Below are positions 10,801 to 23,000 of a stretch of 64,000 bases of DNA, piece by piece; position 1 is the first letter of the stretch, and every line of letters starts with the position of its first letter. Made by a program: the position numbers and the translations under genes. Source of the stretch: Acanthochromis polyacanthus (Eukaryota; Chordata; Actinopteri; Pomacentridae); assembly GCF_021347895.1 (NCBI RefSeq), contig NC_067123.1, positions 5,957,828-6,021,827 of the forward strand, written 5' to 3'. The notes beneath the pieces were generated by a model that was not told the origin of the DNA, did not search any database, and was given only the letters and a program-made list of their open reading frames with translations.

Positions 10801-13800
10801 CCTTTGACAGGGGCAGGTAACACAGGCCAGTGTTGGGATCTCTGATGCATTTCTCCAGCAGCTGCTTGTAAGTTACACTTTCATTGGTGTTGGGGTTGGT
10901 GAAGCCCTTCACGTCACCTGAAGGTTCATTAAAGGATTTAGACATTTGTTTGCTGAAGTATCCACGTTGAATGGCCACATCGTTGGGAACACGATGACTG
11001 CTGACGGGATCAATTATCCCTCCTGTAGTAAACTGGGCCTCCAGAAGAGGAATAGCATGCTCTCTCAACACAAGTTCTTTCTTCAAGGCTTGGAGGAGGG
11101 AAATCGTATTGCCTGTGTATGGGTCTTTGTATCCCGTCACTGCTTTTTCAGCTGATAGGAGTTTCTCATGAAGCTCCGGACCAACAACTCCAGCCTTTAC
11201 AGCATTATCCACGGAGTATTTCAAGTTTTTGACAGGATCAGTGATGAAACCAGTTCCAGCTTGGGCTTCAAGTAGACCCAACCCAGTGTTTTGTTGTATA
11301 ACATTCTTTTTCATTGCTTGATATATGCTCAGCTTTTCATTTGAATCTGCCATGGCGATGCCATCAATGCGGTCTGTACCTTGCAGGAACTTCTTGACTT
11401 TATCAGTGTCACTGACTTCTTTAGGGGTCTTTTTACCCTGTTGGAGTTGATCGAATGTTGCCTTATCGATTATGTTGGAATGAAGTAATGAGCTGGCAGT
11501 GACTGGTGACCTAAGACCTTCAAAGCAGGCCTCTTCTTTAGCTTTGTCCTCTTTTTCATCAACCATTGTTATTACAATCTTTATGAGCCTTTCAATGGTT
11601 ACCTGTCCCATTCTGTACTGGCGGATCAGTTCTATTCTCTGTTCCTCAGTGATGTACTCGGAGTGAATGATCTCCCAGATTGTGACCTTTCTTCCTTTGA
11701 AAGGTCCATACTCCAGCTCCATGGTTGCTTGGTTCAAGGCCTCTTTTGTTTTAGCCTCTGTAATCTGTTTCTCTTCTTTTGGCTTTGGGGCCTTCTTTGA
11801 GAGGGGGAGCAATGGGAGTCCAGTTTCTTTGTCTGTGATACATTTATTCATGAGCTGTGCATAGGTTGCATCCTCCTGTGAGTTGGGATCATAAAACACC
11901 TTGGTTTCATCAGTGTTTTGGTTCAAGGTCTTGCTTATTTCCTCATTGAAATATCCACGCTTGCAGGCAACCTCATGTGGGACACGATAGCTTTTCATGG
12001 GATCAATGATTCCACCTGTTGAAAGTTGTGCTTCGAGCAGGCGGATGCCTTGGTCTTTCTTTATGAGGCCTTTGTTCATGGCTTCAAACAGAGACACTGT
12101 TTTTCCTGTATATGGATCTTTGTAGCCGCTGACAGCTCTTTCTGCTGACAGAAGTCTTTCATGCAGCTCTGGACCAACAAGACCCGACTTAACGGCTTCA
12201 TCCACAGGAACCCGCTCATTTTTAACAGGATCAATTACAAACCCAGTGGCTGCTTGAGCTTCAAGAAGATTCATGGCCGTCTCTGGTGAGAGCAATTCTT
12301 TTTTCATAGCTTGGTAAAAAGGCATTTTCTCTTTGGTGGGTTCATTTAACAGTCCAGCGATGCTTGGGGTTCCTTGCAGCGCTTTCTTTACAGGATCCAT
12401 CTCGGAGATCTCTTTGACTGTTACCTTTCCATTACTCAACTTGTTGAACAAGTCTTTGTTTATGATCTTGGACTCGAGCAGTTCATTGGCAGTCACTGGA
12501 GCTCTCAAACCATTGAAGACATTTCCATTGTTCTTCTCCTTGTCTTCCACAACAGTGATGACAATTTTGATGATCTTTTCCACTGTGATCTTGCCCGTCT
12601 TGTACTGACGAATCAACTCTCTTCTTTGTTCCTCAGTGAAGTACTCTGAATTTATGACTTCCCAAATGGTGACAGTTTTTCCTTTGAATCTTCCAAAAGG
12701 CACATCGAGGTTTGATTTGCTGAACACCTCTTTAGTCTCCAGATCTGTGTAAGTTCTCTCAGTCTGAGCAGCTTTTTCTGTCACTGGTAATATCAGCAGG
12801 CCAGTTTCTGCATCCTTAGTGCATTTCTCCAGCAGTTGTTTGTAGGTGAGTTGCTCCTGAGTGCTGGGGTCGATGAACAATTTGCAATCGTCACTTGGAT
12901 CGGTGAGCTTCTTGTTCATGTCTGCATCAAACTGACCCTGTTTGTAGGCCATCTGCAGTGGAACTCTGTGGCTGTTGATGGGATCAACGATGCCACCGGT
13001 GGCCAGCTGTACATCGAGGAATTTGGTGGCTTGGTCCTTCTCAATAAGTCCCTTCTTCATGGCTTCAAAAAGGGAGATTTTGTCTCCAGTATAGGGATCT
13101 TTAAAGCCAGTGGCTGCCCGCTCTGCAGACAACATCTTATCATGGAGTTCAGGGCCAATTAACTCCTCCTTAACAGCTTCATCCACAGATAGAAGTTTAT
13201 TTTTCACTGGATCGACGATGTAGCCGGAAGCTGCCTGAGCTTCCAGAAGCATTGCAGCAGTGTTGGGAGAAATCTTTTTTTCTGTCATCGCTTTGTAGAC
13301 GCTCATTTTCTCTTTGGATGGAGTCAAGACACCTCCGACACAGCTGTTTCCTTTAAGGCACGATTTAACTTTCTCGGTCTTTCCAAGGTCTTGCACGGAC
13401 ACTTTGCCCTTTTTCAGTTTGTCGAACTCCTTCTTGTTGAGGATGCCGATGTCAAGAAGCCTCTCAGCTGGAACTTTTTCTCTGATTCCATCAAACGCAA
13501 ATGGTGATCCTTCATCTTTCTTCACTCCGTCCACTTCTACAGAGCCGTTGAAAACTTTCTTTGTTGTTCCCACCATCGTCATGGCCACCAGCTGCTCCTC
13601 AGGAACCTTATCAGTCTGAACTTCGATTTCCTTGGTTTTGGATGCACTTTGTTTGGAAGCAACCTCAAGATTCTGAAGCTTCTCTCTGAGCTTCTTGTTC
13701 TCCTCTTCCAGGATCTTTTCTTGCTCAAGCCTTTTCTTTTCAAGCACTTCCATTTCTTTCTGCTTGTTTTTCATCTCCGCCTCAGCCTCCTTTTGTTTCT

Positions 13801-14044
13801 TTACAGCTTCGTCCATAATGGCCTGAAGCTTCTTCTTCTCCTCTTCCATTAGCTTGCGCTGACGTTCCTGTTCATCTTTGAGAGCTTTGGCCTTATTCAC
13901 CTCATCCTCGAACTGTTTCTCGAGCATCTTCTTCTCATCTTCAACGGCCTTCTCTCTTTTCAGCAGCAGATCCTTCTCCGTGAGGAAAGACTGCTGAAGT
14001 TTGGCCTTCTGTTGCTCAATTTGTTCTTGCTGGGCATTTGCCAT
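7844..14044 (-). CDS. plec: plec window exon 30: C-terminal plakin repeats, last exon
   Basis: Encodes 2,066 residues plus TAA. It begins [18 protein letters not shown] (acceptor AATCAG; this Met is internal), continues the coiled coil, then holds six plakin repeat modules with motifs such as [14 protein letters not shown] and [17 protein letters not shown]. Modules open near [47 protein letters not shown] and [12 protein letters not shown]. The basic linker [20 protein letters not shown], known in plectin for intermediate-filament binding, precedes module six. The tail is [14 protein letters not shown]... GSFDATG and ends [10 protein letters not shown]. Human plectin continues about 15 residues past GRRY. 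No frameshift is seen. Confidence 0.97.
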   Translation of the reverse strand: MANAQQEQIEQQKAKLQQSFLTEKDLLLKREKAVEDEKKMLEKQFEDEVNKAKALKDEQERQRKLMEEEKKKLQAIMDEAVKKQKEAEAEMKNKQKEMEVLEKKRLEQEKILEEENKKLREKLQNLEVASKQSASKTKEIEVQTDKVPEEQLVAMTMVGTTKKVFNGSVEVDGVKKDEGSPFAFDGIREKVPAERLLDIGILNKKEFDKLKKGKVSVQDLGKTEKVKSCLKGNSCVGGVLTPSKEKMSVYKAMTEKKISPNTAAMLLEAQAASGYIVDPVKNKLLSVDEAVKEELIGPELHDKMLSAERAATGFKDPYTGDKISLFEAMKKGLIEKDQATKFLDVQLATGGIVDPINSHRVPLQMAYKQGQFDADMNKKLTDPSDDCKLFIDPSTQEQLTYKQLLEKCTKDAETGLLILPVTEKAAQTERTYTDLETKEVFSKSNLDVPFGRFKGKTVTIWEVINSEYFTEEQRRELIRQYKTGKITVEKIIKIVITVVEDKEKNNGNVFNGLRAPVTANELLESKIINKDLFNKLSNGKVTVKEISEMDPVKKALQGTPSIAGLLNEPTKEKMPFYQAMKKELLSPETAMNLLEAQAATGFVIDPVKNERVPVDEAVKSGLVGPELHERLLSAERAVSGYKDPYTGKTVSLFEAMNKGLIKKDQGIRLLEAQLSTGGIIDPMKSYRVPHEVACKRGYFNEEISKTLNQNTDETKVFYDPNSQEDATYAQLMNKCITDKETGLPLLPLSKKAPKPKEEKQITEAKTKEALNQATMELEYGPFKGRKVTIWEIIHSEYITEEQRIELIRQYRMGQVTIERLIKIVITMVDEKEDKAKEEACFEGLRSPVTASSLLHSNIIDKATFDQLQQGKKTPKEVSDTDKVKKFLQGTDRIDGIAMADSNEKLSIYQAMKKNVIQQNTGLGLLEAQAGTGFITDPVKNLKYSVDNAVKAGVVGPELHEKLLSAEKAVTGYKDPYTGNTISLLQALKKELVLREHAIPLLEAQFTTGGIIDPVSSHRVPNDVAIQRGYFSKQMSKSFNEPSGDVKGFTNPNTNESVTYKQLLEKCIRDPNTGLCYLPLSKVESPAPVEKSYQYTEEQAQSDLANTQVEIPHKSFAGKSMSIWEVMNSNMLPEEERRRLLEQYRLGQITKDRMLIIIIEIIEQRETLKTEQGMSCDVIRRRVTIEELYSSRIIDLHTYNLLKQEKMTIREVMEMPSVKQYLFGTGCIAGIMSDSPPKISIYQAMKSGKITPEVALNLLEAQAATGFMIDPVKDELLTVDEAVRKGLVGPELHDKLLSAERAVTGYKDPYSGKVISLFQAMKKDLIPEDYALRLLEAQNATGGLMDPEYYFHLPTDVAMQRGYINKETLDRISEPTTDVRGYTDPTTDEKQSYAQLLKRCRVDKESGLRLLSLADRRLLFKGLRKQITVDELLRSQIIDQKTYNELNEGVITVEEVSRDVKKYLEGTSCIAGVYVESSKDRLSIYQAMKKNMIRPGTAFELLEAQAATGYVIDPIKNLKLNVSEAVKMSVVGPEFKDKLLSAERAVTGYKDPYSGKVISLFQAMKKGLILKDHGIRLLEAQIATGGIIDPQESHRLPVETAYERGLFDQEMNEILTDPSDDTKGFFDPNTEENLTYLQLMERCMTDPETGLALLLLKEKKRERKTSSKSSVRKRRVVIVDPESGKEMSVYEAYQKGLIDHQTYLELAEQECEWEEITITSSDGVVKSMIIDRRSGRQYDIDDAISRGLIDKSALDQYRAGTLSITEFADMLSGNMSGSRSRSSSFGSSSSYPMSPVPSIKTPATTWNDPTEETGPVAGILDTDTLEKVSVTEAIHRNLVDNITGQRLLEAQACTGGIIDPNTGEKFTVADAMNKQLVDKIMVDRITLAQKAYNGFEDPRTKTKMSAAQALKKGWLYYEAGQRFLEVQYLTGGLIEPDATNRVSIDDAVKKGTLDARTAQKLRDVSAYSKYLTCPKTKLKISYKDAMDRSMIEEGTGLRLLEASSQSSKGLYSPYSISGSGSATGSRSGSRTGSRSGSRRGSFDATGSSFTTTFSSTSYGSPSYGRRY

Positions 14045-17000
14045 CTGATTGAAAAAAAAAAGAAAAATCAGTAAAATGTTCATGAAACATCCCTCAATCA
14101 TTGCATAAAACCTAAATGAATATTTGAAGGAATAGCACTTTGGAAACTCTTGCAAACATTTACATTTGAATATACATGTTTAGTCTGTATGATAAATATG
14201 GCTATAGCCAACAACTGGTTAGCTTAGCATCAAGACTACAAGACTAGCTTGGCTTTCTCCAATGGTAATACAAACCAGCACCTCTAAATCTCACTGGTCT
14301 AAATATTTTATCTCACTTGGTTAGTGTGAGATTAAAACTAAGCTAACTACCTTTTGCCTTAGCCTTATATTTAGCTTACAGACTAATATGGCTCTTTTCA
14401 AGTAACTTTTTCCAAAAGGTTTGAAATATAGGACCATTTCATCAGGTATCAGCAATTGGCTTAGCCCATCACCAGTTGCTTATTTTTGGATGATTTTTGT
14501 CATTTTATGATGCTAAATTTAATGTTTTGACACCTTGAGAATTCAACTTGGTAAATAATTAATCTGTAAAGAGCAAAATAAAGCACAGTTGCAGTTGGGC
14601 CAAAAATTGCATGGTTTTCTTGCACCGATTTGCTTTTACAAAACAAAGCTAAAGGTCAATTAAGCCGCCTTTAGTGGTTGATCGATTGATTGTTGCGGAA
14701 AGGCATTTTATAAAACATGTTAGGGAACTAAACCAAAAACTGTTTGCAGATAAAATAAAGATCATTATTATTATTATTACATTCAGCTTGCATCTCCAAT
14801 ATGCCATACCTATTTCATGTGTCTTTATTCTATCCAAAACCTGTAAAAAAAATACTGAAAATCACAAGCAAGGTTGCCAGAAAAAAAATCTGTAAAAAAT
14901 GGTTGAGTACTGCTCAAAAAATCTAAATAAAATAATGACAAATACCTCTAAATGAACATTTTTTAAAATTTAAATAGAGTTCAAAACAGTGTAAATTTAC
15001 AGTGAAATATCACAGAAGAATAATTATCATTTATGAAAATACAGATTTTTGTTGTTATTTTATTACTTATTATCTGTAAATTAACAACACAGTTAAAGTC
15101 TGTAAAATAATACAACCTTTTTTATTTACAGGGAAAACCTTAAACAATTACATATTTTTTCCACTGTAGTGATCATTTTACTTCTGTTGTGGTGTGTTTA
15201 GAATGACTTTCATATAAACTGAAAATATCTCTAAATTTAAATTTTTTCAGATTTAAATACACTTTAAAATAACATATTTTTACAGTAAAACATCATAGAA
15301 AAATAATAACCATTTATGAAAAAAATGCTTTTGATGTGACTTTATCATTCAAATTATTATTTTTTCTGTGATTTTAATAGTTTTTAACTATAAATGAACA
15401 AAACAGTGAAAATCTGTAAAATGATAAGAAATTATTCAAAAATTTACAGGTAAAAACCTTTAAAAATCTATTTTATTTTTACACTACGGTGACCGTTTCA
15501 TTTCTGTTGTGTTGTGCTTTGAAGACTTTCATACAAATTGCTGCATGTTAACTCAAGATGCTGCAATTTACATGAAGTGTGTTTGCACAGTCATAACACT
15601 GTAGTTAGTGTGTTTCACAGGACTGTGTTAATTGTAAGGGTTCCACTACTTTACTGATAGTGTTAATTCGGGTCACAGTACCTCTTTGGACTTCTTCTGA
15701 AGCTCCTCCGCCTCCTTTTTCAGTTTCTCTCGCTCTTTTTCCAGGTCAGCTATGGATTTCTTCAGGTCATCGGCTTCTCTCGTGCTCTGCAGCCTCTGTG
15801 TCTCCAACTTCTGCACGACGATCTCGGTCGTTTGTTTCTCCGTCGCTTGAAGACGAGTTTTGGCTTCGTCGGCTTGTTTCTTGAACTTCTTGGCCTCCTC
15901 GTCGGCTTTGGCCTGAGCATCGCTGAGCTCTTTCACCCTCAGCTTCAGTTTCTCGGCTTCGGCTGAGACTTCCAGCTGCCTCTTGCGCTCGACCTCCAGA
16001 GATTTTTGGAATCCTTCGGTCTCCTTATCCAGGCGCTGCTGGATCTGCTGCTTGTCCTCCAGCAGTTTTTTAGCCTTCTCCTGCGCCTGGTCCTTCTGTT
16101 TCTGCAGCTCCTCCGCTTCAGCTTTCAGTTTGGTCGCCTCTTGGATGGCCTGCATCTTCTCCTTCAGCATTTTCTCTGCCAGCGCCCTCTGCTCGGCCAG
16201 GTCGGCCTCGGCGATCTGCCTCTGTCTGGCGGTTTCTTCGGCCTGCACGCTGAGTCTAGCGGCGTCCTCCGCCAGGCTCTTCATTTTCTCTGCTTCCTCT
16301 GCCAGCAGCTTCTGCGTCTTATCTTTGTCTTTCTTCATGAGGCGTCGGTTCTCCTCCTCGATCTTCTGCTTCAGCTTCAGCAGCTCGTCCATCTGGAGCT
16401 TAACTTGGGCCAGTTCGTCCTCCACCTGTGCCTTCTGTTTGACGGCATCATTGACTTGTCCTTTGACTCTCTGGAGCTCCTCGTCCAGCACTGCCTTCTG
16501 TTTATCAGTTTCATCCAGCTGCAGTTTAACCACCGTCAGTTCCTTCTCCACCTGAGATTTCTGCTTCAGCGCTTGCTCGGCCTCTTTCTTGTGCTTTGCC
16601 ATCTCTGCGTCGGCCTGCTGCTTCTGCTTCAGAGCCGCTGCCTCGGCCGCCGCCCTCTTCGACGCCTCCTCCTCGGCTTCTTTCTTCAGTCTCTCGGCAT
16701 CTTTCTGAGCTTTGGCCTGTTTAGCAGCTTCAGCCTCTGCAGCTTTTTTCTGCTTCTCAGCTTCCTCGGCTTTCTGACGCAGTGCGGCCGCCTCTTTCTC
16801 GGCTTTCACTTTGGCTTTCTCTGCAGCTTCGGCGAGGTTCTTAGCGTTCTTGAACTCATCTTTCAGCTTGTCCTGAGCGAGAACGTCCTCCTTGTTCTTG
16901 CTGAGAACATCTTGAGCTTTCTTTTCGGCAGCGCTGCATTTCTGTGCCGCCTCTTTGGCCAGAACCGCCTGCTTCTCAGCCTCCTTCTCAGCCTGGTCTT

Positions 17001-20000
17001 TCTGTTTGTTTGCTTCGGCCGCCTTCTGTTTGAGGCGTTCCACTTCCTCCTGAGCAGCTTTGCACTGTCGAGCTGCTTCCTCTTCTGCTGCAGTGATCCT
17101 CTTCACCTTCTCCTCGGCTTCTTTCCTCTTCTTCTCCTCCTCTGCAGCGAGCTTTTTCAGCTTCTCGGCCTCGGCTTCAGCTTTGACTTTGCTCTTCTGC
17201 GTCTCGTCAGCGATGCCCTTCAGTTTCTTCAGCTCTCCCTCCAGATCTGACTTCTCCTTGGAGGCTTTCTCAAAGTTGATCCTGATGAGATGGATCTCCT
17301 CCTCGACCACCTTCTTCTGCTTCAGAGTTTCCTCCACCATGGTTTTCTGTCTCACCAGCTCGGTGTCAGACGAGCTCTTCAGGTGGGTGATCTTCTCCTG
17401 GATCTGCTGCTTATGCTGAGCAGCTTGATCCTCCAGCAGCTTCCTCTGATAAGCTTCATCCTCAGCTTTCCTCTTCAGTCTTTCGTTTTCCGCTTCTTTA
17501 GCCTTCAGTGCGATTTCTGCTTCAGTCTTCAGCCGAGTCGCCTCATTGATGGCGGCCAGCTTTTCCTTGAGGATTTTTTCCGCCTCGGCTCTTTGCTGCG
17601 CCGCCTCGTCCTCCGCCATCTGCCGCTGCTTCTTTGCCTCTTCGGCGACCGATCTCATCCTCGCTGCCTCCTCGGCCAGCTGTTTCATCTTCAGCGCTTC
17701 GGACTCCAGCAGCTGTTTGCTCTTTTCCGTGTTGGACAGCGTCTGCTTCTCCGCTTCAATCTTCATCTTCAGAAGAGCGTCCATTTCAGCTCGGACTTTA
17801 GCCAGCTCGTCCTCCAGTTGCTTTCTCTGCTTCTCGGCGGCGTTCACCTCGTTCTTCAGTCGCTGCAGCTCGTTGTCCAGCAGGCCTCTCTGCTGCTCGG
17901 CGTGTTCGAAGTCGGCCTTCAAGCGAATGCACTCTTGCTCTGCAGATAGTTTTTGCTGAGCGACTTGTTCGGCAAACTTCCTCTGTTTTTCCAGCTCTAT
18001 CTCTGCGTTCTCCTTCTGTTTGAGCGCAGCCTCTTCAGCTTTAGCCCTCTTCTTGGCGTCTCGCTCTGCTTCAACCTTCTGCCTCTCTGCGTCCTCCTGA
18101 GCTTGACTCTTCTTCTGAGCTTCCTCCTCGGCCTGAAGCCTCAGACGAAGAGCCTCGTTGGCTTTCTGCCTCCATATTTCCAGCTCTTTCTCGGCCTGCT
18201 CTCTGGCTTTGTTGGCTTCCTCCTGCTGTTTCCTGAGCTTGTCGGCCTCCTCCTGCAGCTGGAGGACGGTTCCCTGCTCTTTCTTCAGAGACTCCTCCAG
18301 CTTTGTCGCCTTCTCATTGAAGGACATGGATCTGGTCTGCAGCTCTGTGGCGGCGGTCTTCTGCGCCACCTCCTCCACCACCTTAATCTGCCTCAGTTTC
18401 TCCTCCTCGGCCTGCTTCATGCGCCTCTCCGCCTCCTCGGCTTGCATTTTGAACTTCTGCAGGTCGTCCAGCGCTTTCTGCTTTTGCTTCGCCGCCTCTT
18501 TTTCCGCCTCGGACTTGCGCTTCAGCTCGTCCTCGGCATTCTTCTTCTTCTGCGTCTCCTCGGTCACCTGCTTGCGAAGCCTCTCGGCCTCCTCCTGAGC
18601 AGCTTTCCTGAGCTTCTCGGCGTCGGTGGCTTTGTCTCTGAGCGTCTTCAGCTCGTCCTCGGCCGTGCTCTTCTGCTTGATCGTCGTCTCCAGCTGGACT
18701 CGGATGATGTGGATCTCCTCCTCGATCTTGGTGCGACTGAGCAGCGCCTCCTCCAGCTGCTGGTTCTTGGACTTGATCTCCTGCTCCGACAGACTCTTCA
18801 GATGATGCAGCTCCTGTTGGATGTTTTGCTTCTGCTTCTCGGCGTCCACGGCGACGTCCTGCCTCTTGTTGGCCTCCTCTTTCATCTTGGACTTCAGCTC
18901 CTCGGCCTCTTTCTCTGCTTTGGCCACAGATTTGGCCTGGGCCTCGGCCAGCTGTTTCTGCTTATCTAACTCCGCCTGAATCTCTGCCATCTTTTTCCTC
19001 TCCTCTTCTTTTAGCTTTTCAGAGGCCTTCTGTATTAGTAGAAGCAAAGAGGGAGTAAAAGGAGTTGAGAAAATGTTAGCGGTGTTAGATTATAAAAAAA
19101 AAATCAACATGAAAGTAGTTACAACACGTAGGTACATAAAAATGTAAATACATGAGAACAGCTTATTATTTACAACAGACAGTTTTTAACTGTATGGGGA
19201 AATGCTTGTCATGTTCATCTAATGTATGGCACACAGAATGACACTTTACTTCACAACACAGGACGACACTACACTCTGCTGTCATGCATCTAAATGATTT
19301 GTGTTTTATATTATATATTATAATTCCATTTACTGTACGGTAAATTCTACATATGTGAGAACAGAAATCTTGGGTGTTGCTGCTGACGTATTTCTATGAA
19401 AGAAATGGGGTTTTAAAGTGAGAACTGTTGCATAATTCAGTCACCATTTGATATTTAAGCTTTATATCCTTAAAGCAAAGCAGCCTATAATAAGTAACTG
19501 AGGAGAAATATGCAGGGAATAAATAATTAGCAACATGCAAAAAAGAGCTAAGCGCAGACGGAAAGATGGCAAAGACCTAAATAAAGAGAAACAGCCCAGT
19601 AATCTGAATAGGCGTATTTTATGGGTTTGCAGGTAATCAGAATTGAAAGAAAGCGAATAACCGTCACTATGAAGAGTAGCATAGTGATGCAGCAAACACA
19701 GCATGACCTCATGTAACAAACACGCTTGGATTGACATGTAAAAACCCCTTTCAGACATGAACTTCTTTCTGTTGATCTAAACGTGTCGGACGCTCACTTT
19801 TCTCTCATTTTTTAGCTTTCAACGCAGCACAAGTCTGAAGTGCATGCAGTCATGTTAACCTATATTTAAACAATGCGAGTTTTATCCCACATTTTAGCAC
19901 CAATGTTGGCATTTCTGGTTCATTTTGCCCTACAATTTTAAATCTATTACTAAACTAAAAAACACCCATAAAATGGTACTTTACTACATAGAAGACAGAC

Positions 20001-23000
20001 TTTAACAGGTCAGATTAAGGAGACTCACAAATACTGAATGTAAGCCAGGGTTTTTTGTACTAAACATTACCAGAAGTTGAAGTTTCAGTTTGACACTTCC
20101 AGTTGTTTAGGAGTCCTCTGAGTTTATTAAATACTTGCAGCATCAGGATCCATATGAACGTCTCCAATATGAGCTGTACACATTTACAGCACTAACTTTA
20201 TTACTTACGTACAATTAGAAAGGATTCCAAGTGAAGAACTTTGAGCTGTGTGAAGGATTTTTTTCACATTTCAGCACCAATATTGACCAAAAAACATCTT
20301 TGGTGGTCACCTTTCTCGTTAATTTTGCTCTAAAATTTCACATCTGCTTCAAACTGAAATGTCAATAAAAATCTAACTTTACTATAAAGAAGACAGACTT
20401 TTAAAGGTCAGAATTATGAGATTTACTGACATTGAATGTAAGCCAAATTTGGATTAGCAGTAGCTAAAGTTTAGCTTGTTGCTTCCAGCTGTTTAGGAGT
20501 CTTTCCTCTGTGTTTATTAAATACCTGCAGCATCAGGATCCACATGAACGTCTCTAAATAAAGAGTTCTATGCGCATGGATCAACAAAAGTAATTTAATT
20601 TATTACTTATTATTAAAAAAAATATCCCTGACATGGAGACAGGATGGATCTGGATCTAACAGCCGGTCAGACTGTGGAGTTTTCTTCACAAAATACATAA
20701 AATCCAAGTAAATTATTTGTTCCATAGCAGATATAGGTGTGGTCTTCTGTTAATTAGTGCATTATTATAACAAACATTGCACAAATAAAGTCACAAGGAA
20801 TGTTAAAAAGGACCTTCATCGAATGCCGTCAGTATTTCATGTCTGAAAAGGGCTTGAGCGACAAAGACACAAATCCAAGATTAAGTGACGCTAACTCTGA
20901 CAACAGAGACGACAAACATCACGAGATGAGATAAATAAGACTGCGCTGATGTGTACGGGTGGCTGACACCTACAAGGAAGGTTCAACATTTTAGAAACCT
21001 GTCACACTCATCCTCTGAACTACAGCTGGTTTTCCTGAATTGGTCTCATAATTTAATTTTGTCAAGCAAATCAACGCAACAAAACAGTAGAGTTGAAGTT
21101 ATTAGTGATAAATGGTCAAAAACCTAATTTTCTACAATTTTGATCATGTTTTAGGTCATTTTTGAGCACAACAGTGAAAAATAGCAACAATAATCTTTGG
21201 ATTTGCTGCCTTTATTTGTATAATTTTCTCATTTTCATATTTTTGGGAAAAAAGACATCTGAAGGAATCACTCTGCATTCAAATCCTTTAAAAACACCAT
21301 CAGTGCTTTAATAAAGCAATATGTTAGGATGACAGAACTGCATATAAAAGCTGTCAAATTTCATTAAAAGTTGATATTTTAAGGCCAATTTCTCATCCAG
21401 AGACACGCTTTCCAAGAATTGTTGAACCTTCCTGTCACTGAAGACGAGGATCTGGTGTAGAGACGGATGAAATGGAACCGAGAGGGTCGTTTTTAAATAC
21501 CTGGTGCTTTGGGGTGAATTCACCTCATAAGCGTGTGACTAATACTCATCATGACAAAGCACTGGCGAGCAGGTCGAAGGGATCAAACACAATAGAAAGT
21601 TAGAAAGTAGGAGGGAGGGGGTAAAAAAAAAAGTAAAGGTAGGTTGAAAAATAAAGCATCCGAGAATTCAGGGAGCCGAACTCAAGCCTTCAAACCACAA
21701 GTTCGGGTGATTTCAAGAGGAAATAAAGAAGCAGACACCAAATCAAAAGCTGTTCTGAAAATGTGACTGAATTGAGGAGTTTACCAGCTATTAATATGTG
21801 ACATGAGTTGACTAACGGCGTCGGGAATGGGAGACATGTGCTGGATGTGATGTTCTGGATGAAACCGTTTGCTTCACCACCGTCCTACTGACACGTCTGG
21901 ATCTTTAAGGTAAAGTGCCAACATTCTGCTTTAGAGATGACAAATGATTTCCCATACATGAGCCGGTTAACGGGTGTTGGAGTTAGTGAGGTTTTTGTGT
22001 TTTTTTTATCAGAAGCAGTTACCTCCTCATCCTCCAGGCGGCGCTGTGTGTCGGTGATGAACTTGATGTACTGACTGGTGAGGGTCATCAGCTCGCTGTA
22101 GCGGGTTCTCAGCGTCACGTACTGGAAGAAAAGCAGAATTAACAGCATATTAAAACTTAGTAACTTGTCTGTAGATGCTTGAATAGACTCGCTGCAGCTT
22201 GTGTGTCCGGCCTTTTGCTTTTTAACATCATTAGATTACAATTTTTTACAAATTCCTCGATCCAGACTGATGTATAAAGCAGGTTTTCTAAGAGACAGCT
22301 CCAGAACTTTGGTTATCACTTCTCGCCAATTTGTTTTTCCTCGCTATCTTTGCCAGTTTAGATCCAATTTCAAGTCTTTTCTTGGTGTACAACTCTAATG
22401 ACCGCCTTTTAATTAACCCTTGTGTCGTCCTGCGGGTCAAAATTGGCCCGTTTAAGAGGTGGAAAATGTGGGGAAAAAAAAAAATTTCACAGTGAAACTT
22501 CTGATGTCCACATTTTCAAAATTTTTGGGAAATTTTTGAACATTTTTTGGTGGAAAAAAGAAATGTTAAAAATGATTCTTAAGAAATCATAGCCTAGCCA
22601 CGCTAGCCCCATGTTTCTGATGGCACAAGGGTCTAGGGAAGCTCGACAGGGAGGGAGGCGGGCTAAAAGGTTGTCTATCAAATCCCTCTGCAGCAATTGG
22701 GTAGGTATACAACCAATCAACGCAACGAATAGGCTGACGGAGTTTCGAGAGCACCGGCGGATTGTGGCTAAGTCCCATTAGCTTCCCAACCAGCGGAGCC
22801 AACTGGTATATTAAGGATTTGCCTTATCCCGTCGGCATAAGTCCAATTACGTCTTTCTTCTCAATGAAACACTTCAGTGCCGTCCTTTGTTTATCTTTCA
22901 AGTTGAATTTTAGCTTCAAATTTTTAAGGGCTGTGGCCAAAGCCGAGTCAAAAGATAACCGTTTATTGTGCGACGGTTGTTTCTGTCAGAATCGTCACGC

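Noticed and set aside
8948..13852. Plus-strand open frames opposite the plakin-repeat exon
   Set aside because: They recur with the periodicity of the plakin repeats on the other strand and have no recognisable content.
15983..18969. Long plus-strand open frames (up to 414 codons, Leu/Ser/Phe-rich) opposite the rod exon
   Set aside because: They are complementary shadows of Glu/Lys/Ala/Gln-rich coiled-coil codons (GAG/AAG/CAG read as Leu and Phe). No domain, no exon structure, no independent start context.
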